A DNA stretch of 64,000 bases. It comes from Procambarus clarkii. Lineage: Eukaryota; Arthropoda; Malacostraca; Decapoda; Cambaridae. Shown here one piece after another: positions 22,083 to 33,590 of the stretch (position 1 is the stretch's first letter; each line of letters begins with the position of its first letter). The stretch is from positions 32,652,460 to 32,716,459 of the forward strand of contig NC_091165.1 of the NCBI RefSeq assembly GCF_040958095.1, in the 5' to 3' direction. The position numbers were made by a program, and so were the translations under genes. The notes under the pieces were generated by a model. It was not told where the DNA came from and did no database searches. It saw nothing but the letters and a program-made list of their open reading frames with translations.

Positions 22083-23880
22083 TTAACCCTTAAACTGCGC
22101 ATGGCGTATATATACGCCCTGAGTAACATGTCCCATGGTGCGCATGGCGTATATATACGCCATAGGGTGCCAGGCCTGATTCAAATGGCCCGCGGCTACA
22201 CGGGGTTCACAGTAGCTTCCTCAGGGCTCTTGTAAACAGATGCCATTTTAAAAAAAAATCGTGGGCAATATTCTCAGGTGTGAGAGGCACAGTACTGTTG
22301 GAGCAACCAAGGCCGGCGCACGCAGCATGAGCGAACAGCATTGATGTTCAGCTTGTGACCACAGCATCGCCGAAAAATGTCAAAATAAATATATAATTGT
22401 TATTATTTAGCGATGACAATATTACAGATGACCAATGACTGTGATATAAATAACCAGGGTTGTGATAATAGCAGGATTGTTGTAATAATTAGCGCTGTGT
22501 GAGGAGTGATGCTGAGAGACGGAGGGAGACAGCATCGTTTACTGACTGTGTAATTACCTAAGTGTAGTTACAGGATGAGAGCTACGCTCGTGGAGTCCCG
22601 TCTTCCCAGCCAAAAATCCACAAGGGCCGTGACGAAGATTCGAACCTGCGTCCGGGAGCATCCCAGACACTGCCTTAATCCTCGTCACGGCCCTTGTGCC
22701 CACGGTGTGGGCACCTGTTATTGTTTGCGTTCACCATACCAGGTCAGTGGTTCTCTATGGTGAACACAAATGTAGATACTTATATATAATGTGTGTATTA
22801 GTGTAATAACAGCAAAAGGATTATGCTGGGAGGAGCCATATGGGTGACGGAGGTGACGTCGTCTGCACGATTTGTCTAGCTGTTTAGAGGGTGGCCACTA
22901 TGCTCTTTGGGCGCACTACAAGCTTAGGTGTACAGTTACGGTGCATAAAACATGTAGATATTTATATATAATATGTGTATATAGGGTAATAACACTGCAA
23001 AAGGTATTGTTGGGGGAGAAAGTTTAGTGCGTGTGACTTTGAAAGAGTAAGGGAGCCGCCAGCCGCCATCTGTGTATAGCGACGACTCTTAGTGCCTGAA
23101 CTAACTATATCAGCTTAGCTGTACAGTTGTGGTGAACAAAATATACACATACTTATATATAACGTCTGTATATAGTGTAATAACACCACAACTGGTATTG
23201 TTGGGGGAGAAAGTTTAGTGCGTGTGTTGAGGGAGTGGCAGCGAGTGGCTGGCTGGTGTGTGGCGTTAACTCCTCGTTGCTTTTCGACTCTCAATACCAA
23301 CTTAGTGGTTCGGTATGGTGACCAAAACATGCCAATACTTATATATAACCTGTGTATAGAGTGTAATAGCAGCAAAACTATTTGTTTATTGTTTTATAAA
23401 CATAATAATTGAATCACTAATATGCACATATTACTATTTATTAGTACTACCATATTACTTAGTAGTACCATATTACTTACAAAATATACTATTTTGAGTA
23501 TAGCGATTATTAACCACTTTTATTATATAAATATATTACAATACACACTATTGAATAATATTACTGCAAAAAAACTAAGAAAAAATCAATCGGAGACATT
23601 GAAACAATTAGGTAATAATATCTTTGTGGCAACTCCCATCTGTCAACGCGGGTGACGCTGACCGGGTCTGACGATCGCTCTGTCAACGCCCACTTTTTGC
23701 CAGACTTCCTCGTTCAATTGCGCCCAAAATATGTCACCTACGATTTTTTTTTTATTTTTTCCGTGCTCAGGGGACACAAATTAACATGTTTAGAAGACGA
23801 AAAAAAATTTTTGAATTTTTTTTTTTCTTGCGCACAGGGGTGTAAATGTCCATATGACCCCTGAGCAGTGTAAGGGTTAA
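22083..23880 (+). mobile_element. TTAA-flanked (piggyBac-like) element A with satellite core
   Basis: TTAA at 22083-22086 and 23877-23880 flank inverted ends CCCTTAAACTGC (22087-22098) and GCAGTGTAAGGG (23865-23876), 11 of 12 matching. Near the left end the 16-bp palindrome GGCGTATATATACGCC occurs twice, at 22103-22118 and 22146-22161. The interior (about 22700-23400) holds several ~190-240-bp units with ACTTATATATAA, GTGTAATAACA and a stretch resembling GAACCACTAAG in one orientation. No transposase is present, so it is non-autonomous. Related material lies at 36448-40140 (reverse) and 43220-43956 plus 50277-50716 (forward). Confidence 0.8.
22551..22697 (-). mobile_element. SINE family 2: LINE-A-like tail plus tRNA-like head in a hairpin
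   Basis: Bases 22551-22612 match the 3' end of LINE family A (TAATTACCTAAGTGTAG, then TTACAGGATGAGAGCTACGCTCG), also seen at 29175, 40143 and reversed near 56300. Directly next to it, on the minus strand, is a tRNA-like B box (seen as GATTCGAACC). The head is enclosed by a perfect 17-bp inverted repeat, CACAAGGGCCGTGACGA at 22620-22636 and its complement at 22681-22697. This can be read as a SINE whose tail is borrowed from LINE A. A chance junction of two fragments is the alternative. Confidence 0.6.
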
Positions 23881-26190
23881 AGGACTCCTTCAGAAGCAAA
23901 CTGACTCATTCTTCACCAGAAAAGAAGGATCCTGCTGTAAACAAAACGAACATCAGGGCCAAAAGAACAAAAACCCCGGCACCAAAGGAGACCATGAATT
24001 GCACCCACATGACAAATAGAAGAGAGAGCAAAAAGAGAGCCCTATTTTTTTGTAGAGAGCAAAAATCCAGAGCCCGAGAGCAATCACAGACCAAAAGGGG
24101 GACAGTAAAATGAGCAGAAGAAAGAAAAGAACACTGTTCAAAGACCAAGCAGGCTCAGGTAACTCATGAGCAGGCCACAGGTGAAACAGTGCCTGAGGAA
24201 GCCAACGAAATGGGTTCGAAGAAGTATCGACCTTGAAAGCAAGCTGCGGTGGCCCCACCAGCGCCGTATGATATGAGGTGAGAATATTCGGCATAAGATG
24301 CCAATCCAGAAAAAGCCAAGAAAGAAAAGACATGACAAACAAAACCAACACTGAAGAGGAACAATGAGATGGATTGATGGAAATCACACTATAAGACTTC
24401 ATACTGTCGCCAAGAGGACCACAGGTGGGACACCAACAAACCATCACTATAGAGATGGTGATAAACATGCATCCGAAACTTCAGATGCGAAGATTGGAGA
24501 AGGCAGAACCAGCAAGGTATGTCACCAGGCCAATTTTCAGAGGGGTAGCTGCAGGAAACCAGCCGGATTCAGATATCAAGCAAGCTGTGCCTGAAACCAA
24601 GGCCGGACTAGACACCAGAAAGCCAGAAGAACCACCCTCCCCCTTGTAGGACTCCAATTTTGCCAGGACTCAGGGCAAGAGCTGGGTCGGGAAAAACAGA
24701 GGTACAGAAACCCCCAAATTGGTCATTCCAGCCAAAAGGCATACACCACAAGAGCCTCGCAGTCGGGAAGTGGCGCCGCTTAAACAGGAAGGCTCTGTAA
24801 CCAAGCTGACACTAAGGTCCATGTCCGGGCACCGGAATGTCCGACAAAGCCAAAGGAAGGAGTTGGCACTGACGGTCTATTCTGTGGAGATAGGATGGAA
24901 CCGAGAAAGTCTCAGCCAAGATGTTGGACATTCCCTGAATGTGAATGGCCTGGAGAGCCAAACCCTGAGAAACCAGAAGACAAACTATATGTAGTGTAGT
25001 CTTCATGACTACAGAGACACAGAGATCTCAGAGACAAAGAACCACAGGGAGACAGTCTGAATGGAGTTGGGCCACTACATCCGGTTGGACCTGAACCCTA
25101 CGCAGTGCCTGCCACACTGCCACAATCTCCCACACAGTACTATTGGCCCGACGAAGGCAAGGAGACCATGGCTTCCGACCACCCTGATGAACACTGGTCA
25201 TAAAGCACTAACTGAGGTCAGAGGCATCTGAGATGTCGAGTGAGGGCTGAGGAAGGGGTCAGGGAACTGAACCCCAAAAAAACTCGAACATGGAAGCTGG
25301 CGATGGGTTTCCGGAGTTTGCACCCAGAGGTCGCAGCAGAAGACCTAGATCTGGTGAAACCAAAACAGCCTCTGAAGCCAAATCCTGCCCAAGGAAAAAT
25401 ACAAGGAGGGGAAAAGTTGAGGCATCCACACACATGCTCAAGCAACTGCTGAGTCACCAGACATCCACTCAACACTAACAGACAGTGGTGCTGCAGATGG
25501 GTCAAGGCCGCCATAAGGTAGGAACCGCGAAGCCGATCACGAGTCCCCAAACAAGGCCCAGCCAAGTCTGAACCTGAGATGGAACCAAATGGAACTTCCA
25601 CCAGTTCACCAGAAACCCGAACCTGGCGAGCTGAGAAAGAACCAGATCCCTGGCGTCAGACAAGCAGACTAGCTGGGAGCCCACACCAGCCAAACATCGA
25701 GGCAGGCCAGAACCTGAACACCAAGAAAATGAAGATGGATCACAACAACCCGGGCCAAGCTTGTAAAAATGCAAAGAGCCAAATAGAGCCTAAACAGGAT
25801 GACCCAAAAACCATAAGGCTGTCGCTCCACAATAAAGCCTAACCAATCCCTGAACCTGGGATATACCGGGACGTGCTAGTACGCATCCTGGAGGTCCCAG
25901 GGAAATCATCGATGCATGTGCCTCAAGAATGAAACAGACCTGGGACAACTTGTTTATCCGAAAGGAGGAGCAAGGAATGAACCGGTTCAACCCAGACTGG
26001 TCAAGGATGAACCAGAGATCTGGAGAATCCCTTTTTTGGACTGGAAACAGGTGGGAACTCACTGAAGATAAGGGGTTGTTTCGACCACACCTGAAGACAC
26101 TCACTCAAGGATGACCCAACAAAGACAAGGATTCTGTCTGGAAAGACCAGACATAATACTGGAAAGTCTGGAAAGACCAGACAAGCCCTG
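23881..26190. repeat. Unidentified dispersed-repeat DNA in the host intron
   Basis: Purine-biased sequence with many short open frames on both strands and none with a domain. It appears to continue the repeat interrupted by element A at 22083 and shares style and short words with 6196-7260, 33590-34140 and 62200-62880. The short motif TCTGGAAAGACCAGA is repeated at about 26137, 26167 and 26491. Confidence 0.4.
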
Positions 26191-26490
26191 CAGTACGTTA
26201 CCAATGTAACGTACGATTATGTTACTTTTTGGGTAGATTAGATACATAGTGTTTAGTGAGTTTCATATTTATTTAGTAATTCTGGACACAGCAGTCTCGT
26301 AGACGTTGAGACGGAGCTTGGAGCAGAGCAGAGAGCTGAGTGAGGCCAGAGTCGCGGAGCTCTATGTGGGAGAGTGTTGTAGCTGGATGCGGTCCTAGTC
26401 TGCTGTCTGTTCTGTGTCGAAGCTATAGCGTCTTGGAGACGATTAGAACTGCCTACACCGAGTGCTACATTCTTGACTGGAAATTGTACT
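26191..26490. repeat. LTR-like or regulatory repeat shared with 62985-63340
   Basis: This segment (GTAACGTACGATTATGTTAC, then a TTTAGTGAG...ATATTTATTTAGTA block, then GAG-rich text and GAGTGCTACATTCTTG) parallels 62985-63340 in motif order. It is bordered on both sides by TCTGGAAAGACCAGA, compatible with an insertion flanked by a repeat. Solo LTR is one possible reading. No protein is encoded. Confidence 0.4.
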
Positions 26491-27180
26491 GTCTGGAAAG
26501 ACCAGAATCCTCAAAGGAAGAGGGACTGACCAACTTCACCACGGGCTACACAAAGTCACGGGACCAGGCATTGGCAAACCGCACGAGCCTCACCCACACT
26601 GCCCCGCCAAAGGGGTGAACAAAGAAAGGGTCGGTGCAAAGTACTCGAACCAGACATGACAGGCGTGAGCACAACTCCCAACCGGACGAAGAAGAACTGG
26701 CCAAAGGAGGCGCATATGGCTCAGAAATTGGCCCACCCTGACTAACTGAAGATGCTGTCCAAGCCCTGCAGTAGCCACAGAACAGAAGAACCGTTCCACA
26801 ACCTCCTATGGACACAACAATGGAGAAAAAGGAGAGGTGGAAAAAGCACATGCCAATTCCAAAGAGGAATTGGCATATGCCCTATATTTTCATAAACCAT
26901 ATTGAACCCCAAAGTAATTCTGGTGTGTAGGGTAATGAAATATTAGCACAGTATTGAGCTACATGCTATAACCAACTGACTTTATCTGGAGTAGGAAAAT
27001 ACCCAAAAATATACATACATCGCTATTGTATAATACACGATAACGCTATATATAAACATATCAAAATCCTGCCACTAAATCACGAATATGAATAATTTTC
27101 AGTAAGATTATTTTATAAAGGAACATAAGGTCACGTTGTATGATGCGTAGATTCACAAAACTCAGCTGTGTGCCGTAACG
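26491..27180. other. No gene recognised
   Basis: A further part of the dispersed repeat up to about 26870, then AT-rich unique-looking intron DNA. Confidence 0.35.
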
Positions 27181-27244
27181 TCTGGCTCCTGCTGTGATCA
27201 TCATAACTAGTAATGTGTTCACTGATATCTGAACCTTCCTTTGC

Positions 27245-27770
27245 GGTGATTCCGGGGGTCTAGTTCCTCGCAGCCCAGTTTGACCAGGCCTCCTTGTACA
27301 TAGTTTTATTAGCCATGATCATCTGCTGCTTGATGGGGTTCTGGGAGTTCTTCCACTCTCCAAGCCCGGCCTGAGGCCAGGCTTGACATGTGAGAGTTTG
27401 GTCCACCAGGCTGTTGCTTAGAGCGGCCCGGAGGCCCACATACCCACCACAGCCCGGCTGATCCGGAACTTCTCTTAGAAAACAGTCCAGTTTTCTCTTG
27501 AAGATGTCCACGGTTGTTCCGGCAATATTTCTTATAGTCGCTAGGACGACGTTGAACAACTGCGGACCTCTGATGCTTATACAGTGTTCTCTGATTGTGC
27601 CTATGGCACCTCTGCTCTTCACTGGTTCAATTTTGCATTTTCTTCCATATCGTTCACTCCAGTATGTTGTTATTTTACTGTGTAGATTTGGGACCTGGCC
27701 CTTCAGTATTTTCCATGTGTATCTATGATGCATTTTTTTCATGTGCATCTATGACACTCTTTGAAAAATA
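27245..27770 (-). pseudogene. LINE family D, C-terminal fragment
   Basis: A minus-strand frame of 162 aa (27748-27260) contains Y-T-W-K-I-L-K-G-Q, I-R-G-P-Q-L-F-N-V-V, I-F-K-R-K-L-D-C-F-L and P-D-Q-P-G-C-G-G-Y-V-G-L-R-A-A-L-S-N-S-L-V-D-Q. It matches LINE D at 10300-10770. Only the end of ORF2 and its tail are present, so it is 5'-truncated. It lies in the same orientation as the host gene within its last intron. Confidence 0.85.
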
Positions 27771-27836
27771 ATTGAAGCTACTTATTTAATTCATCATTAT
27801 TAAGTAGCACTGTGCTGTGGCCCCCCTATCTTGTTC

Positions 27837-28225
27837 AGCTGTGCTGTGAGCTGCAGCTGCATACACGGTGCTGTGAGCTGCAGCTGTATGCACAGTGCTG
27901 TGAGCTGCAGCTGCATGCACGGTGCTGTGAGCTGCAGCTGCATGAATGGTGCTGTGAGCTGCAGCTGCATGCACGGTGCTGTGAGCTGCAGCTGCATGCA
28001 CAGTGCTGTGAGCTGCAGCTGCATGCACTGTGCTGTGAGCTGCAGCTGCATGCACGGTGCTGTGAGTTGCAGCTGCATGCACGGTGCTGTGAGCTGCAGC
28101 TGCATGCACGGTGCTGTGAGCTGTATGCACAGTGCTGTGAGCTGTATGCACGGTGCTGTGAGCTGCTGCTGCATGCACGGTGCTGTGAGCTGCAGCTGCA
28201 TGCACGGTGCTGTGAGCTGCCAAAC
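27837..28225. repeat. 27-bp minisatellite array 1
   Basis: About 14 units of CACGGTGCTGTGAGCTGCAGCTGCATG with point variants and a few shortened units near 28118-28160. Each unit contains the self-complementary GAGCTGCAGCTGC. As 27 is divisible by three, several frames on both strands are open and encode 9-residue repeats such as (A-H-S-T-V-H-A-A-A)n. These are not taken as genes. Confidence 0.95.
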
Positions 28226-28560
28226 TCTCACTAGCTCTCTATGACAACACAAACGTATCACGGCTGATAACATCAGTAACACACCCCCCGTGATACAATT
28301 GGGTAGCCTGTCCGAGAGCACCTTACATATTGAGCAGCCTGATCGAAAGCCTAATAAAAGTGGATAGCCTGTAGATGTAACCTGATATAAAAATTGTGTA
28401 GCTTATTTTTTTTTTACTTTAACTTGTGTAGAAATTTAGAATAATTTTAATATTGGTATAATATGAATATGTACTTCATAACTTATTTATGTACATTTTA
28501 TTAATCTTTATGAAAAGTGTTTTAAGAATTTTTGTGCGTGTTCTCGAGTGCAAAAAATTT
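28226..28560. other. Spacer between the two minisatellite arrays
   Basis: AT-rich sequence with a loosely repeated GTAGCCTG word at about 28302-28375. No gene seen. Confidence 0.5.
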
Positions 28561-28757
28561 ATGCATGGTGCTGTGAGCTGCAGCTGCATGCACGGTGCTG
28601 TGAGCTGCAGCTGCATGCACGGTGCTGTGAGCTGCAGCTGCATACACAGTGCTGTGAGCTGCAGCTGCATGCACAGTGCTGAGAGCTGCAGCTGCATGCA
28701 CGGTGCTGAGAGCTGCAGCTGCATGCATGGTGCTGTGAGCTGCAGCTGCATGCACCA
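28561..28757. repeat. 27-bp minisatellite array 2
   Basis: Seven units of the same 27-bp repeat as at 27837-28225 in the same orientation, with GAGAGC variants in two units. The separation by a 335-bp non-repeat segment implies either an insertion into one array or a duplicated array. Confidence 0.95.
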
Positions 28758-28948
28758 GCCTTAATTGCTCTGGCAGTACTGATGTTCTCACAGTCAGTAG
28801 TGAAGCAAATTTTTTTTTCAAGATGGCATCTGTTTACGGAGTCTTGAGGAACAGGATGTGAGCCCCGTGTGCCAGTGGCAGTTTGGAGTCTCATCATCTA
28901 CAGTACTAACTAAATTAAAATGTACGGCAGCATACCCACTTTCCCCAT

Positions 28949-28974
28949 GTTGTTGTTGTTGTTGTTGTTGTTGT
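28949..28974. repeat. (GTT)n microsatellite
   Basis: Eight or more tandem GTT trinucleotides. Confidence 0.95.
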
Positions 28975-29079
28975 AGATTCAGCTACTCAGAACAAAAAGC
29001 TCCAAGTAACACAGGCTATGGTGAGCCCATAGTCGACTTACCAGGCACATGAATGGGGCTGTAATGCACTCGCGTGTGT

Positions 29080-29176
29080 GCATGTGTACTTACCGAGTTG
29101 TGCTTGCAGGGGTTGAGCACTGGCTCTTTGGTCCCGCCTCTCAACCGTCAATCAACTGTGTGTGTGTGTGTGTGTA
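29080..29176 (-). mobile_element. LINE family B tail fragment and (GT)n
   Basis: On the minus strand 29090-29155 matches the tail of LINE B seen at 54600-54690 and 35256-35340 (GTTGAGAGGCGGGACCAAAG; AGCACAAC...). A (GT)n run follows at 29157-29174 and adjoins the 3' end of LINE A. Confidence 0.7.
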
Positions 29177-32100
29177 ATTACCTAAGTGTAGTTACAGGAT
29201 GAGAGCTACGTTCGTGGTGTCCCTTCTACCCAGCACTCTTGTTATATAACGCTTTGAAACTACTGATGGTTTTGGCCTCCACCACCTTCTCACTTAACTT
29301 GTTCCAACCGTCTACCACTCTGTTTGCGAAAGTGAATTTTCATATATTTCTTCGGCATCTTTGTTTAATCAGTTTAAATATATGACCTCTTGTTCTTGAA
29401 GTTCCAGGTCTCTGGAAATCTTCCCTGTCGATTTTATAAATTCCTGTTACTACAGTATTTTGTACGTAGTGATCATATCACCTATTTTTCTTGTCTTCTA
29501 GTTTTTGCATATTTAATGCCTCTAACCTATCCTCGTAGCTCTTGCCCTTCAGTTCTGGGAGCCACTTAGTAGCATGACTTTGCACCTTTTCCAGTTTGTT
29601 GATGTGCTTCTTAAGATATGGGCACCACACAACCGCTGCATATTATGGCTTTGGCCTAACAAAAGTCAAAACAATTTCTTTAGTATTTCGCTATCCATGT
29701 ATTTAAGAGCAATTCTGAATTTAGAAAGCGTGGCATAGGCTCCTCGCACAACGTTCTTTATGTGGTCCTCAGGTGATAGTTTTCTATTTAGAACCACCCC
29801 TAGATCTCTTTCTTTATCAGAATTCTTTAAAGATTTCTCACTTAACACTTTCGCGCTCTCGGCGTTCAAAAAAAAAGCATACCCTAGATGCTTTCGGCGC
29901 TTCGCGCGCCTACGCAGTAAGACCGAAAAAGTGTACACTCTTTTGACTGTCCTGATAATAATTGAAGGCGCACGTATTTATATTTGGTATCACTGTGTTC
30001 GCAATAAAATTGTCTATAAGAACATATCTATAAAATGCCGCCAAACCATAAGGATTATCAACACCAAATAAAAAACTATTCAGATCACTAGCCGAGAGCG
30101 CCAAACAGCAACAAAATGTTTCCACTCTCTTAATGGTTGCGAAGCCTACAGTTGTCCTACATCGCTAATTGTGGTATCATTGGAATCGCAATAAAATTCT
30201 CTACACGGACATATGCATATAAATATAGATTCAATGTCGTAGCCCACCCAAAACAGTGTGGGAAGTGGCCGAAGTGTTACCCGCGGCGGCATATCGGCGA
30301 AACTCGCTTTGAAAAGTGTATATTCAATTCACTGTCCTGACATTATTTGTCGATGTATGTATTTCATTTTTGTACCAATGTGCTCGCAATAGAATGTTCT
30401 ATAAAAACATAAGTATTAAAGGTCACATAAGGATGCGTTCGACCGGCAACATATATAAAAACTACGTCGATTACACTCATCGTGTCAATAATACAATTGT
30501 TTTACCACAATGATTCACTGCCACGCCGTTTTCTTTTATAGGCTGTTCGGCTATTAGAGAAAACGTAAATTTCATGGCAAACATTTGTAAACTATTCCCA
30601 AGTTGATCGGATAATAAATGGATTTTATACAAATATTTTTACTCGTGACTCCCGCGAGGGGCACGAGTGCGGTGTGTTTAATAATATTGGTGCCGACGCA
30701 GGTCTGCTGGAAAGCGCCAAAGTGTTAATTTATAGGTTGTGTGAGGTCTATGTTCTCCTATTCCACATTTCATAACATGGCATTTATTAACATTAAATTC
30801 CATTTGCCAAGTGGTGCTCCATATACTTATTTTGTCCAGGTCATCTTGAAGGGCATGACAATCATCTAAGTTTCTTATCCTTCCTTTTATCTTAGCATCA
30901 TCAGCAAACATGTTCATATAATTCTGTATACCAACTGGTAGATCATTTATGTAGACAATAAACATCACTGGTGCAAGAACTGAACCCTATGGTACTCCAC
31001 TTGTGACATTTCTCCAGTCCGATACAGTGCCTCTGATCACTGCCCTCATTTTTCTATCAGTCAGAAAATTTTTCATCCATGTTAGAAGCTTACTTGTCAC
31101 CCCTCCAATATTTTCCAGTTTCCAGAACAACCTCTATGTGGAACTCTGTCGAAAGCTTTTTTTAGGTCCAGATAGATGCAGTCAACCCAACCATCTCTTT
31201 CCTGTAAAATCTCTGTGGTTCGATCATAGAAACTGAGTAAATTCGATACACAGGATCTTCCAGATCAAAAACCATACTGTCTGTCTGATATTATATCATT
31301 TCTCTCCAGGTGTTCTACCCATTTAGTTTTGATTATTTTTTCCAATATTTTGACTATTACACTTGTCAATGATACAGGTCTATAATTGAGGGGGTCTTCC
31401 CTGCTGTCACTTTTGTAGATTGGAACTATGTTAGCCTTTTACCACACAACAGCTACGACTCCTGTACACTGGAATGCCTGATACATCAGTTGAAGTGGAA
31501 TGCTGAGCTCAAGTGAACACTCTCTCAGAACCCATGGTGAAACTCTATTTGGACCAACTGCTTTGTTCTTACTTAGCTCCAGAAGCATTTGTTTCACTTT
31601 CTCTAGACACCTCTATGTGCTCTGTTGTTCTATGGAATTCTTATTGTGTCTGGTTTCCTGAAGATTTCATTTTGTACAAACACACTTCGGAACTTTTCGT
31701 TTAATTTTTCACACATTTCCTTTTCATTTTCTGTGAATCTATTTCCCATTTTCAACCTCTGAATATTATCCTTTACCTGCAATTTGTTGTTTATGAATTT
31801 GTAGAATAGGCCCGGTTCTGTTTTACATTTGTCCGCTATTCCTTTTTTCAAAATTTCTTTCTGCCTCTCTCCTAACTGCCGTGTAGTTGTTTTTTGCAGC
31901 TTTGAATCGCTGAAATATTTGGGGGTTTGGCCTCTTCTATATATATTGATTCCATTTTTGTGTCTTTTGGTCTCTGGCCCTCTCGCAATTTCTGTTGAAC
32001 TAATCCTGTTTCCTAGTTCTATATCTCTGCTTTGGTATAAATTTTGTTGTACCTTTATCATATATGTCACAAAACTTGACATACATCTCATTTACTTCAT

Positions 32101-32640
32101 GTCCTAACAGCAAGTCTTTCCAGTCAAATTCCTTAAAGAAATGTCTGAGTTCCCCATAATGACCTTACCTGAAATCAGGCTTTTCAACTGCTTCAACCTC
32201 ATTTTCTACCAGATTATAACACATTGCATATTTTATTCCCAAAAAGACATGGTCACTTTTACCCAAGGGAGGAAGGTACTGAATGTCAAATATCTTTTCC
32301 TCTTTCCTGGTAAATATCAAATCCAGCATGGAGGGAACGTCCCCTTCCCTCATCCTCGTAGCTTGTTTAAAATGTTAAAACATGAATGTTTCCAGGATGA
32401 GGTTTACGAATCTACAAGTCCAAAAATCCTCTTTTCTAGCTTCATATGCCTCTCAGTCTATGGATTTCAAGTTGAAATCGCCGACTACCAACAGTCGTGA
32501 TCGATCTTTATCAGCTCTCGCTATAATCTCTCTCATTATTGTTATAAGACCCTCACGTTTATTATCCAGCTCCTCCTTTGACCATGTGTTGCATGGTGGT
32601 GGACTATATGCACTTATGATCATTAGTTTATCATCCTAAT
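29175..32640 (-). mobile_element. LINE family A, long copy with EN and RT, broken
   Basis: Read on the minus strand from 32640: endonuclease end with V-V-G-D-F-N-L-K-S-I-D near 32500 and G-K-S-D-H-V-F-L-G-I near 32250. An inter-domain region with L-F-Y-K-F-I-N-N-K follows (32091-31630). RT then has Y-I-N-D-L-P-V-G-I and M-F-A-D-D-A-K-I near 30900-30960, and the conserved C-terminus runs to 29500. Frameshifts and stops disrupt it. The 3' end TAATTACCTAAGTGTAG sits at 29175. A TTAA element (29846-30724) splits it. Shorter copies are at 40143-40687 (minus) and 55590-56310 (plus). Its 5' end near 32640 lacks ORF1 and most of EN. Confidence 0.85.
29842..30728. mobile_element. TTAA-flanked MITE inserted in LINE A
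   Basis: TTAA at 29842-29845 and 30725-30728 borders an 879-bp insert with inverted ends CACTTTCGCGCT and (complement) CACTTTGGCGCT. The uninterrupted LINE A copy near 55650 shows the two flanks adjacent, which confirms insertion at a single TTAA-like site. The interior has no transposase. It shares words such as TTTGGTATCACTGTG / ACACA(A)TGATACCAAA with the elements at 51600-52310 and 38297-38600. The insertion preference at TTAA suggests piggyBac-superfamily mobilisation (family knowledge). Confidence 0.85.
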
Positions 32641-33590
32641 TGCAGATCTCAAGTGCTATTATATTATTATAGTGTTAACTAGCACATGCTATTTGCAAGA
32701 GATTCAATCATTTGTTTACAGTGTTTGGGGAGTTCGCTTGGCAGCTTTGAGGCTTCAGTTTTTTTAATCCAGTAGTGATCTGTATTGGTTTGCTGATGTT
32801 CTGGATGCTCTCTCGGTGGAGTGATGGAGCATCAACTGCTCTCTATGCCTCTGTGAGGGGCCCAGGTTTTGGCTCCGGTCCATGGTAAGCCAATAACAAC
32901 TCTGTGGCTGATGTGACTTAGTAGTTGAGAGCCATCTCAGCAAGATAGCTTCAAAGAACCACTGGAGCTCATCCTGAAAAAGCCATTTCATTACTTTCAG
33001 TACTGGTGTTTACCACCTGATGAACATGACAATGCTCAATGGCTGAAGCACGTTCTTGGTGAAAACTGAACAAAGAATCTCATTGCACAAGTGTAATGGT
33101 GCAGTTATGTCCCAGGTATTGGATAAATACACTAAGCCAATATAGCATATGGCCAGCATAGCCATAGCCAGCACAACAATAAAAACACTACAGTTAAACG
33201 ACTGGCTTGCAAGGACTGTACGTTACTCAACAAATTAATACTGTACTCCAGTCTAGGCTCGTGTGACAAGTGTTGCCGAGCTCCACTGAAGTGTTGTCCT
33301 GTGTAATTATCTCTTCACGCAGGGTGCTTGGTTATCTGAACAGTGACCAGAGTACTAGACCTTGAACTTGTCATTTAACTTATAGAATAACCACTGAATG
33401 GGATAAGTTCAATGACTATAATTAAAATTAAACAACTAAGCAAAGTTTATTTTTGACTATAAATTATACTAAATTGTATAATTTACAATTTATATAGTCC
33501 ACTACTCTAACTGATCCACAACTTCCCACACGAGTATTGTCGTGTGGCACAGATGACGAGCAACCCTTAAACTCAAACAAGGCGAGAGCA
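32641..33590. repeat. Dispersed repeat R, copy 2, and adjoining intron DNA
   Basis: GAGATTCAATCATTTGTTTAC near 32699 and CTCTATGCCTCTGTGAGGGG near 32840 match the other R copies (34150-34240 and 34480-34700; 7262-7525). R covers about 32697-32990. From 33000 to 33590 nothing specific is recognised. Confidence 0.5.

Noticed and set aside
24364-26618. Several 60-170-aa open frames in the host intron as genes
   Set aside because: They overlap on both strands within a dispersed repeat, lack domains, and no splice continuity with the host exons was found.
27786-28321. Long open frames (up to 173 aa) of 9-residue repeats as genes
   Set aside because: They arise from the 27-bp minisatellite on both strands in several frames.
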